DNA of 9,778 bases from Gammaproteobacteria bacterium (GCA_003229995.1 QIGJ01000284.1:1-9778), one strand, 5' to 3'. Shown: positions 1 through 7,352, counted from the stretch's first letter. Numbers and translations are program-made. Notes: generated by a model from the sequence alone, not told the origin.

Positions 1-266
1 GACTGCGCTGCCTCAGCATTCTTGCGTGCCTGTTTGTAATCACCTTCCTGCAAAGCATGTTCAGCGTTCTGCAACAAGGCTTCGGCCGACTGCAAGTCCT
101 TGCTCGCATGTACCGCTGCGCCTGCTTTACGGGCGGCGTCCAACGCCTGACGCGCATCACTCATCTCCTGCACCGGCGGCACAGTAGCACAGGCCGACAA
201 CACGAGTGCAAACACCAAAAAGGAGACTTTGAAATGCTTTTTGAGAAAAAATGAGATTGTATTCAT
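1..266 (-). CDS. DUF4398-type lipoprotein, 5' part
   Basis: The first 88 codons of a minus-strand gene run off the left edge of the window. The start is an ATG at 264-266; an ATG a few bases upstream meets a stop after two codons, so this start is preferred although no good Shine-Dalgarno sequence is visible. Residues 1-25 are a lipoprotein signal peptide (basic KKHFK, then a hydrophobic stretch) ending in the lipobox L-S-A-C, with Cys26 as the lipidation site. The mature part is rich in Ala, Gln, Glu and Lys and reads as an amphipathic helical repeat (motifs such as DARQALDAARKAG and AEALLQNAEHALQEGDY), typical of the DUF4398 family. In other bacteria such genes often precede an OmpA-like gene; that part lies outside the window. 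Probably a periplasm-facing outer-membrane lipoprotein; its exact role is unknown. Element A1 begins only 18 bp upstream of the start codon. Confidence 0.8.
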   Translation of the reverse strand, partial: MNTISFFLKKHFKVSFLVFALVLSACATVPPVQEMSDARQALDAARKAGAAVHASKDLQSAEALLQNAEHALQEGDYKQARKNAEAAQ

Positions 267-284
267 TGAGCCATTGAATTAAGA

Positions 285-447
285 CCTAGATCCTGCAAGT
301 GATCGTGCTTGCGCAGTGCAAGATATTGATTCGTAAAGTGAATGACAACTTTGAGCATAATCCTTATTGTGATTATCGAAAAGTTTCATCTCACTCTACG
401 GATCAAGAGCTTGTGCTGAGTGAGTGCGAGCACTTGCAGGATCTAGG
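285..447. repeat. MITE-like palindromic element A, copy 1
   Basis: A 163-bp element begins with CCTAGATCCTGCAAGTG and ends with the exact reverse complement of that sequence at 431-447. The arms continue as an imperfect palindrome (331-342 region against about 393-406) to a central hairpin, ATAATC/GATTAT around an 8-nt loop near 355-376. The element is flanked by identical TAAGA pentamers at 280-284 and 448-452, which look like a target-site duplication. A second copy, about 80% identical, lies at 3648-3812 in the same orientation. There is no coding capacity, so it would have to be moved by a transposase encoded elsewhere. The family is not one I can name. The repeat itself is certain; mobility is an inference from the inverted ends and flanking duplication. 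Confidence 0.85.
320..348 (-). promoter_or_regulatory. Candidate sigma-70 promoter inside element A1
   Basis: On the minus strand, TTGTCA (343-348, five of six matches to the -35 consensus) is followed after 17 bp by TATCTT (320-325, four of six matches to -10). It points at the lipoprotein gene starting at 266. Only 18 bp separate the element from that start codon, so the promoter must lie inside or beyond the element. In copy A2 the -10 hexamer is kept but the -35 equivalent is TTTTAA, so the signal is weaker there. Prediction by eye only. Confidence 0.3.
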
Positions 448-535
448 TAAGAATATATACCCGTGACATCACGGTGAAATCAACCTAGCACCAGCCCCAA
501 ACACTGTCAACAACCTGTCAAAAAGCACATTCGAG

Positions 536-565
536 GCGACAACGCTCACAAGCAACCGATACAAT
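536..565 (+). promoter_or_regulatory. Candidate promoter for arsC-wrbA
   Basis: GCGACA (536-541, four of six matches to TTGACA) and TACAAT (560-565, five of six matches to TATAAT) are separated by 18 bp and lie about 36 bp upstream of the arsC start codon. An AGGAG ribosome binding site follows at 589-593, 8 nt before the ATG. The rest of 448-535 shows no other clear signal. Confidence 0.35.
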
Positions 566-601
566 TGCCGCCAGTCAATAACACCATCAGGAGACACCGG
601 C

Positions 602-960
602 ATGTCCACCATTATCTACCACAACCCACGTTGTTCCAAGTCACGCCAAACGCTGGAACTGCTGAAAAACAACAATATTGAAACCCGTGTCGTGGAATAT
701 CTCGACTCCCCTCCGGATGTTACCACCCTTGATGAAGTACTCAAGTTGCTCAATCTCGAACCCCGCCAGTTGATGCGTATACACGAAGCCGAATACAAAG
801 ACAACAAACTCGACGATACCTCTCTGAGTCGCGAGCAACTCATCGCCGCCATGGTGGCACACCCCAGACTCATCGAACGCCCCATCGTCATCACCGAACA
901 CAACGGAAAACGCCAAGCTGCCATTGGTCGTCCGCCGGAATCCGTGCTGGACATCCTGCC

Positions 961-964
<4 letters not shown>
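602..964 (+). CDS. arsC: ArsC-family (YfgD-like) glutaredoxin-dependent reductase
   Basis: A complete 120-residue thioredoxin-fold protein of the ArsC family, close to the E. coli YfgD subgroup. Arsenate reductases of this family reduce arsenate to arsenite with glutathione and glutaredoxin; the YfgD branch is usually annotated as arsenate reductase by homology, and its true substrate is less certain. The active-site Cys11 lies in YHNPRCSKSRQTL. Arg59, Arg93 (in ERPI) and Arg110 (in IGRPPE) sit where the anion-binding arginines of plasmid R773 ArsC occur. The ATG at 602 has an AGGAG at 589-593. The stop overlaps the wrbA start as ATGA at 961-964, implying translational coupling. No arsR, arsB or acr3 gene is nearby, so this is not a classical ars resistance operon. 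In E. coli the homologue yfgD is next to hda, and hda is the next gene here too. Confidence 0.9.
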
Positions 965-1556
<592 letters not shown>

Positions 1557-1618
1557 GAGACAGTAGCACAGCATATTGCGCCTAAGGAATGGAGATTAAA
1601 TAATCTTATACCATTGAC

Positions 1619-1660
1619 ATCCCGTCTTCGCCCGTTCTTCAATCACAAAAGCTCGAAATA
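1619..1660. repeat. Half copy of palindromic element B (B')
   Basis: This stretch matches the left arm of element B (about 3849-3901), including a 22-bp identical run (1639-1660 equals 3880-3901) containing AATCACAAAAGCTCG. It lacks the outer inverted repeat of B and ends just before the apex of the B hairpin, exactly where element C begins. It is a truncated copy fused to C. Confidence 0.75.
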
Positions 1661-1812
1661 TACTCGTGGCGATTTAGATGTCACTGCACGTCCTCTTTAT
1701 CCCATGGCTGCGTTGTTGTCCTCGCAATAGAACGACTATTACTCGTCATTTCGCCTTGCCATGAAATAAATAGGACGCACAGTGACACCTAAATCCCAAA
1801 CGCCATGAGTAT
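1660..1812. repeat. Palindromic intergenic element C
   Basis: A 153-bp imperfect palindrome. The outer arms ATACTCGTGGCG (1660-1671) and CGCCATGAGTAT (1801-1812) pair with one mismatch. Inside, ATTTAGATGTCACTG pairs with CAGTGACACCTAAAT (1780-1794), and CGTCCTCTTTATCCCATGGC pairs with the matching stretch ending near 1776; the right arm has about six extra bases (near 1795-1800). The apex is AATAGAACGACTATT (1726-1740), nearly the same as the apex of B. It lies between the 3' ends of the convergent wrbA and hda genes, 24 bp from the hda stop, and could act as a bidirectional terminator or RNA-stabilising hairpin, though no strong T-tract is seen. The 1557-1618 stretch before B' holds nothing I recognise. 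Confidence 0.8.
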
Positions 1813-1836
1813 CGATAAAGTCTTTGGCGTCCATGA

Positions 1837-2544
1837 TCAAATCAACCCTCGCACAAATGGAATCGTCAACTTCCGCTGCTGTACCAACGATGCCTCATCC
1901 AAGCGGTCCAACAACTTAAACAACGACCCCATATCCCTTGCACTGCGCCGCATCAAAAATTGCGCCACCTCATCCGGCAGATTAAACCCCCTCCCCTTCG
2001 CTCGCAATTGGAGTGCAGTAATTTTCCCCGTGTCATCCAGCTCCGCCAGTTGCATCACTGGCCCCCAGGTCAGACGTGATTGTAAATCAGGCAATTGTGT
2101 TTTTAACGCTGAGGGTGCGGTATCGGCAGCCACTAACAAACAACCACCCGCATCACGCACACGGTTATAAAAATGAAACAGAGCTTCATCCCACTGAACG
2201 TTACCCGCAATGAGTTGCAAGTCGTCAATACACACCAGTGACATTTGTTCCAGTCCATCAAAAATTTCAGGGGATAATTCTGCCAGTTCCACCATCGGCA
2301 AATAAGCCACGGTGCGTTGATGTTCTGCTGCAAGCTGACAGGCGGCTTGCAGCAAGTGACTTTTACCAACGCAGGTGCCGCCCCATAAAAACAGGAACTG
2401 TTCAGCAGCAACATTGCCTGCCGCAGCATGTTGCAGATGGTGTATTATTTCTGCGTTTTCCTCGTCCGAAAAATAATGATCAAATGACAAGCCGTCCCGC
2501 CAGGCAAAACGCAAAGGTATTTGTTCTGTGACCACGCTGTTCAC
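1837..2544 (-). CDS. hda: DnaA regulatory inactivator Hda
   Basis: A complete 235-residue AAA+ protein of the DnaA/Hda family. Bound to the DNA-loaded sliding clamp, Hda stimulates ATP hydrolysis by DnaA after initiation (RIDA) and so prevents re-initiation. The N-terminal QIPLRF (residues 8-13) fits the clamp-binding motif known from E. coli Hda. The Walker A motif is GGTCVGKSHLL (55-65), Walker B is LVCIDD (103-108), the box VII arginine is Arg157 in LQSRLTWG, and sensor 2 is RRSARDMGSL (199-208). There is no C-terminal DNA-binding domain, which separates it from DnaA. The start is GTG at 2542-2544, 9 bp after the permease stop. A second GTG at codon 4 has AGAG 8 nt upstream and is an equally possible start (232 residues). 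Cotranscription with the upstream permease is very likely. Confidence 0.93.
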   Translation of the reverse strand: MNSVVTEQIPLRFAWRDGLSFDHYFSDEENAEIIHHLQHAAAGNVAAEQFLFLWGGTCVGKSHLLQAACQLAAEHQRTVAYLPMVELAELSPEIFDGLEQMSLVCIDDLQLIAGNVQWDEALFHFYNRVRDAGGCLLVAADTAPSALKTQLPDLQSRLTWGPVMQLAELDDTGKITALQLRAKGRGFNLPDEVAQFLMRRSARDMGSLFKLLDRLDEASLVQQRKLTIPFVRGLI

Positions 2545-2553
2545 TCTAAAAAT

Positions 2554-3612
2554 TTACGGATCAGCATAAAGTTTACTTTGTTGGTATTGCTGATGCGCAT
2601 AACGCAATAACACCATAATCACTGCTGCGGCAGGCAATGCCAGCATGACGCCGACAAAACCAAACAACTGGCCACCGGCCATCACGGCAAAAATGACCGC
2701 GACCGGGTGAAGACCGATTTTATCACCCACCAACAATGGCGTTAATAACATACCCTCCAAAGCCTGGCCGACACCAAAAACCAATGCCACCAACAGTAAA
2801 TAGTACATTTCGTGAAATTGCATCATCGCCGCAATGCCCGCTAACAGAATACCGATAATAAACCCGAGGTACGGCACAAAGCTTACTATTCCTGCCACTA
2901 CACCAATAATCAATGCCAGCTCCAGACCGATCCACCATAGACCCAGTGAATAGACTGCGCCCAGCGCCAACATCACTAATAACTGGCCTCGCAAAAAAGC
3001 ACCCAGCACGGTGTCGGAATCTTTGCTCAGCTGCACTGCGGTGGCTTCCCATTTACGGGGTAACAATTCCCTCACCGATGTTACCAGGTGATCCCAATCC
3101 CGTAATAAATAAAAGGTCACCACCGGAATTAATACCAGATTCGCCAATATCGCCAGCATCGCCATGCCCGATGAAGACAGCCAAGACATGACACCACCTG
3201 CCGCACCACCCACCTGTAACCAATTTTTCTGTACAGCGGATTTGAACATTGACCAATCCAGCATCGCAGCATCCACACCAAAGGTTTGTTTCAGCCAGGG
3301 TGTCAGATGTGTTTGCAACCAATCGATATATGTCGGCAGGGCTTTGGCGAGGGAAGCAAGTTGTTGTTGCAGTGCAGGCACCAGCAGTAGCACCAATCCC
3401 GCCAATACAGATAACAGCAATACAAATATTATTACTACCGCCGCCGTACGCGGCAGACCTTTTGCTTCCATGCGATCCACCAGTGGATCACCCAGATACG
3501 CCAGTAACGCCGCCATCAAAAAGGGCGTTAATACCGGAGCCAACCAATAAATTAAAAAACCCGTCGTCAACATAACAGCGAGCAATAACCATTTTTGTGA
3601 ATCGTTTAACAT
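2554..3612 (-). CDS. perM: AI-2E family transporter (PerM-like permease)
   Basis: A complete 352-residue integral membrane protein of the AI-2E transporter (formerly UPF0118) family, at the usual length. It has hydrophobic pairs near residues 8-40 and 57-80, a soluble segment around 85-145, and a cluster of membrane segments from about 148 to 340. Family signatures include VTFYLLRDWDHL, SFVPYLGFIIG, and the C-terminal block with LVGDKIGLHPVAV and MAGGQLFGFVG. Members have been linked to export of AI-2 or to sodium/proton exchange, but for the PerM branch beside hda the substrate is unknown. The start is ATG 3610-3612 with only a weak upstream purine stretch; it is the first gene downstream of element A2, which lies 35 bp away. 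It is followed 9 bp later by hda, an arrangement seen in many gammaproteobacteria. Confidence 0.9.
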   Translation of the reverse strand: MLNDSQKWLLLAVMLTTGFLIYWLAPVLTPFLMAALLAYLGDPLVDRMEAKGLPRTAAVVIIFVLLLSVLAGLVLLLVPALQQQLASLAKALPTYIDWLQTHLTPWLKQTFGVDAAMLDWSMFKSAVQKNWLQVGGAAGGVMSWLSSSGMAMLAILANLVLIPVVTFYLLRDWDHLVTSVRELLPRKWEATAVQLSKDSDTVLGAFLRGQLLVMLALGAVYSLGLWWIGLELALIIGVVAGIVSFVPYLGFIIGILLAGIAAMMQFHEMYYLLLVALVFGVGQALEGMLLTPLLVGDKIGLHPVAVIFAVMAGGQLFGFVGVMLALPAAAVIMVLLRYAHQQYQQSKLYADP

Positions 3613-3647
3613 GTATAAAAACTCTGTGTAATGACGAAAAATGTAAA

Positions 3648-3812
3648 CCTAGATCCTGCAAGTGAACGTGCTTATAGAGTGCAAGATATTGATTCGTAGA
3701 GCGAATTAAAAATTTGAGCGTAATCCTTAATTGTGATTGCCGAAAATTTTAATATCCTTCTACGAATCAAAAGCTTGTGCTATGTGAATGCGGTCACTTG
3801 CAGTGATTTAAG
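3648..3812. repeat. MITE-like palindromic element A, copy 2
   Basis: A second 165-bp copy of the element at 285-447, about 80% identical with two single-base insertions, in the same orientation. Its left end is identical over 18 bp (CCTAGATCCTGCAAGTGA), while the right end has decayed (CACTTGCAG, an inserted T, then GATTTAAG). Flanking bases are GTAAA and TTAAG, at best an eroded duplication. In the central hairpin one outer pair is A:T in copy 1 and G:C here, a compensating change that fits selection for, or inheritance as, a folded structure, though one pair proves little. It ends 11 bp before element B. Confidence 0.85.
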
Positions 3813-3823
3813 TTAAGGAACGT

Positions 3824-3986
3824 GCACGAATTAACTTCCCTGTTTTGCATCCCGGCTTCAGCCCGTCTTCGTCCGTTCCTCAATCACAAAAGCTCGAAAT
3901 AGAACAACTATTCCTGCACTTTTGTTCAATCAGAACGAACGAATACGCACTAAATCCGGGCGCGAAACAGGGAAGTTATTTCGTGC
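3824..3986. repeat. Palindromic element B with 25-bp inverted ends
   Basis: A 163-bp element bounded by 25-bp terminal inverted repeats at 3824-3848 and 3962-3986, which differ at two positions and contain AACTTCCCTGTTT. The interior continues as an imperfect palindrome (for example TTCGTCCGTTC against GAACGAACGAA) to the apex AATAGAACAACTATT (3898-3912). Part of its left arm recurs at 1619-1660. It starts 23 nt after the stop of the phosphatidyltransferase gene on the minus strand, so the transcript of that operon would form a long 3' hairpin. A plus-strand reading frame of 70 codons through this element follows the repeat and is not a gene. With A2 it fills the 397-bp gap 3613-4009; no gene is seen there. 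Confidence 0.85.
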
Positions 3987-4009
3987 CCATTCCTCATATG
4001 TGGTTTGCA

Positions 4010-4567
4010 TCAGTTTTTTTTCTGCATGATGTTACATGCCCGTTTACTCCATACTAAAACATAATCCAGGCCACTCAGCACTGTAGTGGCAAGCACGATA
4101 TAGGACAACGCTTCAACAACCCAGGGCGTGAGAGCAAAATCGCCGTGATAAAACACCACTGCCAGCACGAAGACAATTTGTATGACGGTGTTCAGCTTGC
4201 TGATGCGTGAGGGCTGCATCTCGAAGCGGCCCAGCCTGTAATGAAAAACCACTCCACCGATAACAATCAACAAATCCCTCACCAGTACGACAATCAACAA
4301 CCACAACGGTACTAATTCCAGCCAAGTCAAGGTGATAAACGAACACACCAACAACAGTTTGTCGGCCAACGGATCGAGTATGGAGCCCAGACGGCTTTGC
4401 CAGCCATAATGCTTGGCGAGAAAACCATCCAACCCGTCGGAAAAACCCGCCACTGCAATCCATACCAGTGCTACACCAAATTCCAGCTGCAACAAGCTCC
4501 ACACCACAGGCACCACCAGAAACATACGGACGATGCTGATGGCATTAGGCAGTTGACTCAGTTCCAT
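4010..4567 (-). CDS. CDP-alcohol phosphatidyltransferase (PgsA-like)
   Basis: A complete 185-residue membrane enzyme of the CDP-alcohol phosphatidyltransferase family, which moves a phosphatidyl group from CDP-diacylglycerol to an alcohol such as glycerol 3-phosphate. The signature D-x2-D-G-x2-A-x9-G-x3-D-x3-D is present as Asp44, Asp47, Gly48, Ala51, Gly61, Asp65 and Asp69 (DGLDGFLAK then GSILDPLAD). The usual AR after the second Asp is AK here (Lys52). The N-terminal LPNAISIVR resembles PgsA proteins, but which alcohol is used cannot be told, and a second housekeeping pgsA may exist elsewhere (typically beside uvrC). Hydrophobic segments lie near 13-43, 70-115 and 125-175. ATG at 4565-4567 is 28 bp after the DUF2066 stop, so the two are probably cotranscribed. 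A run of eight A precedes the stop. Confidence 0.87.
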   Translation of the reverse strand: MELSQLPNAISIVRMFLVVPVVWSLLQLEFGVALVWIAVAGFSDGLDGFLAKHYGWQSRLGSILDPLADKLLLVCSFITLTWLELVPLWLLIVVLVRDLLIVIGGVVFHYRLGRFEMQPSRISKLNTVIQIVFVLAVVFYHGDFALTPWVVEALSYIVLATTVLSGLDYVLVWSKRACNIMQKKN

Positions 4568-4595
4568 AACGTCAGGTTTTCACCAGTTTCCTACT

Positions 4596-5732
4596 TTAAG
4601 GAAGCAGCTGATAAGTCTGCGTATTTCTTTTTGGTCGACTGATTCGCTCCCCATCCGCCGTCATCGGTGGCTGATAACGTCGTAATACACGCCCCAGTGC
4701 AATGGTCTGGGCAATGGCATCGGGGCCACCCTCCACATCCAGTTCGAAGGTGACCTGATCGGCATCCACCTGTGCAACCTGTACATGTTCCACCTGTTGC
4801 AGGGACTTCAGATAACGGGTGACCCGCGCATAATCACGCAGGGTACGTACATCAATAATCGTCACCGGTAACAGATCAGCCTGCTCCCCCGCCACCGGCG
4901 CATAACGCGATGCCAGCACCTTGATGGCACCAAAAACGCCTTTATCGATCACTTCCACCGGCAATGTACCCGCTGCCGCCCATGACTGTGTTTGTCCACC
5001 TTCCAGCAGCGTCCACTGCGCCTGCCATTTACCACTGGCAGTGCGATACATACGGCCAACCAATATCGATTCGGTGCGATAACGTAACGAAGCCTGCATA
5101 ATCGGCTCGCGAAAATTACCCCATACATCGGCAAAAGGCAGTGCCCGCTGATCCTGCAAGTCCATCAACGGCAACAGCAAGGCCAGACCACGGCGCTGCG
5201 CCTCACGAGCCAGCAACTCACGCACGGGTTCCGGCGAATCGGCACCCAGCAGATAACGCTTGCCCTCGTCCTGCACCGCCAGCCAGACCAGCGTTGCCGG
5301 ACGCGTTGCACCCCACACAGGCAGACCGTTGTCACGCAGCATTTTGTCTACGGCAGCCTTGTCAAAACGGAACAACACAATTTGCGGATCAGCCCCGCGC
5401 GCACTCAGTGTGGCCGCCTGCAGGGTCTGTTCACGCTGCTCCTTCGGCAACGCACGATACCGGTACTGCTGCAAAAACCGGGCCGGACGACGTATTGACT
5501 GCACGACACCTTTCAGTTCTGCGGCATCACGCCGAGCACTGACTTTGACCACGACCTCAGCCAATGCCGTCGCCATGGCCTTCGCCCGCTCACTGCGTTT
5601 TTGGCTGAAAACCTGCACCTCAGCCTCGTACAAACCACTGACTTCTGCCGCCATACCCACTATCGGCAACACCATTAACAATCCGGCCAACCACACAATG
5701 CCAAAGCCACGTATTTTCATCATCGTTGTCAC
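4596..5732 (-). CDS. DUF2066 domain secreted protein
   Basis: A complete 378-residue protein of the DUF2066 family, whose function is unknown. Residues 1-29 are a Sec signal peptide (MKIRG then a hydrophobic run to LPIVGMAA) with cleavage near residues 28-29, so the protein acts in the periplasm or envelope. The mature N-terminus (EVSGLYEAEVQVFSQKRSER) and a segment with WLAVQDEGKRYLLG and QASLRYRTESILVGRMYR are typical of the family. The start is chosen as GTG 5730-5732 because AAAGGA stands 7 nt upstream; the two ATG codons at 5718-5723 are spaced too far from it. In pseudomonads and many relatives a DUF2066 gene is divergent from purM, exactly as here. It heads a minus-strand series that continues with the phosphatidyltransferase. 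Confidence 0.85.
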   Translation of the reverse strand: MTTMMKIRGFGIVWLAGLLMVLPIVGMAAEVSGLYEAEVQVFSQKRSERAKAMATALAEVVVKVSARRDAAELKGVVQSIRRPARFLQQYRYRALPKEQREQTLQAATLSARGADPQIVLFRFDKAAVDKMLRDNGLPVWGATRPATLVWLAVQDEGKRYLLGADSPEPVRELLAREAQRRGLALLLPLMDLQDQRALPFADVWGNFREPIMQASLRYRTESILVGRMYRTASGKWQAQWTLLEGGQTQSWAAAGTLPVEVIDKGVFGAIKVLASRYAPVAGEQADLLPVTIIDVRTLRDYARVTRYLKSLQQVEHVQVAQVDADQVTFELDVEGGPDAIAQTIALGRVLRRYQPPMTADGERISRPKRNTQTYQLLP

Positions 5733-5763
5733 AGCACAATCCTTTGGTTTCTACATGAAGCGC

Positions 5764-5792
5764 ACGCTATGCGAGCCACTCGACCAAGTCAA
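5764..5792 (-). promoter_or_regulatory. Candidate promoter of the DUF2066 operon
   Basis: On the minus strand TTGACT (5787-5792, five of six matches to -35) is followed after 17 bp by TAGCGT (5764-5769, a poor -10 with three matches), about 31 bp upstream of the GTG start. The 179-bp intergenic region 5733-5911 must hold promoters in both directions; I see no PurR-like operator and no convincing purM promoter. Confidence 0.25.
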
Positions 5793-5911
5793 TACAACCG
5801 TCTTCAGAAATATCCACCGAAGAACCGAGAATCAGTCCTCGAAACTCGCCTCTCAAAACCAGAAACTGATAACATACGCCTCGACATTCGTTATGACTAT
5901 TCAGGTATCCC

Positions 5912-6964
5912 ATGAGCAATTCCGACGCCAAACCCACTTCTCTAAGCTATCGTGACGCAGGCGTTGACATTAACGTCGGCAACCAACTCATCGAGCGCAT
6001 CAAACCTATCGCCAAGGCCACCCGCCGCCCCGGCGTGCTGGGCAGCATCGGCGGCTTCGGCGCACTGTTTGAACTTCCTACCAACCGCTACGACAAACCC
6101 GTGCTGGTTTCAGGCACCGACGGTGTGGGCACCAAACTGAAACTGGCCATGGAAATTGGCAAACACGACAGCATTGGTATCGACCTGGTGGCCATGTGCG
6201 TCAACGACCTGATTGTCGCAGGAGCCGAGCCTCTGTATTTCCTCGACTATTATGCCACTGGCAAACTGTCGCTGAACATGGCCGAAGCGGTTATCAGCGG
6301 CATTGGTGAAGGCTGCCAGCAGGCCAGTTGTGCATTGGTAGGAGGAGAAACCGCCGAAATGCCCGGCATGTATGAAGGTGACGATTATGATCTGGCCGGA
6401 TTTTGCGTCGGTGTCGTGGAAAAATCCAAAATCATCGACGGCAGCAAAGTCACCGTCGGTGACATGCTCATCGGTCTGGCCGCCAGTGGCCCGCACTCCA
6501 ACGGCTATTCGCTGATTCGCAAGATCATCGAAGTGAGCGGTGCGGATCTTACCAAAGACTTCCACGGCAAATCCCTTGGCGAAACCCTACTGACCCCAAC
6601 ACGCATCTACGTCAAAGCCCTGCTCGCCCTGCTGGCAAAAGTGGACATACATGCTCTCGCTCATATCACGGGTGGCGGCCTGTTGGAAAACCTGCCGCGC
6701 GTCATGCCCGCAAGCACCTGCGCTATCATCGACAGCAACAACTGGCAACGTCCGCCCGTATTCGACTGGTTGCAAGAAAACGGTAACGTCACCGACAAGG
6801 AAATGTACCTCACCTTTAATTGCGGCATAGGCATGGTGCTGTGTGTAGCCAAAACTGACGTGGAACCAACATTGCGTCTGCTCACCGAACAGGGTGAAAG
6901 TGCCAGCGTCATCGGCCGGATTGAAACGGCCACGGGTGATAGCGAACAAGTGATCATTAACTGA
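5912..6964 (+). CDS. purM: Phosphoribosylformylglycinamidine cyclo-ligase
   Basis: A complete 350-residue AIR synthetase (E. coli PurM is 345 residues). It closes the imidazole ring of formylglycinamidine ribonucleotide with ATP to give aminoimidazole ribonucleotide, the fifth step of purine synthesis, in the cytosol. Conserved blocks are SYRDAGVDI (12-20), [14 protein letters not shown] (66-79), [11 protein letters not shown] (144-154), [14 protein letters not shown] (191-204) and [13 protein letters not shown] (251-263), covering the ATP and substrate regions of the PurM/SelD superfamily. The start is ATG 5912 with CAGG upstream; it places SYRDAG at the usual distance from the N-terminus. 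The gene is divergent from the DUF2066 operon. In most gammaproteobacteria purN follows immediately; here it does not, and 6965-7142 contains no recognisable gene. Confidence 0.97.
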   Translation: MSNSDAKPTSLSYRDAGVDINVGNQLIERIKPIAKATRRPGVLGSIGGFGALFELPTNRYDKPVLVSGTDGVGTKLKLAMEIGKHDSIGIDLVAMCVNDLIVAGAEPLYFLDYYATGKLSLNMAEAVISGIGEGCQQASCALVGGETAEMPGMYEGDDYDLAGFCVGVVEKSKIIDGSKVTVGDMLIGLAASGPHSNGYSLIRKIIEVSGADLTKDFHGKSLGETLLTPTRIYVKALLALLAKVDIHALAHITGGGLLENLPRVMPASTCAIIDSNNWQRPPVFDWLQENGNVTDKEMYLTFNCGIGMVLCVAKTDVEPTLRLLTEQGESASVIGRIETATGDSEQVIIN

Positions 6965-7142
6965 ATACCGCGTTTTGCACTGATCGCAGAGCCATTCCCG
7001 CTGAATTCTACCCCCCAGCGCCTGAACTTTCCCTGGCTTTTCGCACAGCGCCGTCCAATGTCGGCCTTCAAACCCACAGAATTTCCCGGTAACGGCTCCA
7101 TGCGTTGCTCTCTCTACGGTTTAACGGATTAATTTAGATTCA

Positions 7143-7352
7143 AACCAGCGTTTGATTTCTTCACATAAAGAGCTCACCAATGCGGTTTCACATGAGCTAA
7201 AAACACCGCTTGCCAGACTGCGCTTTGGCATGGAAATGTTGCCATCATCCTCTGATGAAGCAGATAAAAAGCGCTACATGGCAAGCATGAATGCAGACAT
7301 CGATGAACTGGATCAACTGGCGCTCGAACTGTTAACCTATCCCTTTCCTTAA
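7143..7352 (+). pseudogene. Sensor histidine kinase remnant (HisKA segment)
   Basis: About 70 codons match the dimerisation and phosphoacceptor domain of an OmpR-partner histidine kinase, resembling RstB-type sensors. The H-box is intact as NAVSHELKTPLARLRFGMEM, with the phosphoacceptor His in SHELKTP, followed by helix 2 (MNADIDELDQLALELLTY). Homology starts abruptly at about NQRLISSHKEL, in frame with a stop at 7122-7124, and ends at ELLTY followed by PFP and TAA at 7350-7352. The input domain, membrane segments, HAMP and the whole ATPase domain are missing, and the only start-like codon nearby is TTG 7152. There is no response regulator beside it. I read it as a scar of a deletion or rearrangement; translation as a small HisKA protein is possible but unsupported. 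Confidence 0.75.

Noticed and set aside
57..254. 65-codon plus-strand frame over the lipoprotein gene
   Set aside because: Antisense shadow: the minus strand has a clear signal peptide, lipobox and DUF4398-like helical sequence.
285..447. Element A as a riboswitch or structured small RNA
   Set aside because: Two copies near unrelated genes with inverted ends and a flanking duplication fit a mobile repeat better; no known riboswitch core was recognised.
1593..1606. Perfect short inverted repeat AGATTAAATAATCT after wrbA
   Set aside because: AT-only-like 6-bp arms with a 2-nt gap cannot form a useful terminator hairpin and there is no T-tract; probably chance.
3845..4057. 70-codon plus-strand reading frame through element B
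   Set aside because: It runs along the palindromic repeat and into the 3' end of the phosphatidyltransferase gene on the other strand; no family resemblance and no ribosome binding site.
5141..5955. Plus-strand frames across the DUF2066 gene and into purM
   Set aside because: Shadows of the DUF2066 coding sequence; compositionally biased and overlapping the true purM start.
6661..7101. 146-codon minus-strand frame from the purM 3' end into the following gap
   Set aside because: Mostly antisense to purM; the part beyond purM has no recognisable domain and no plausible context as a gene.
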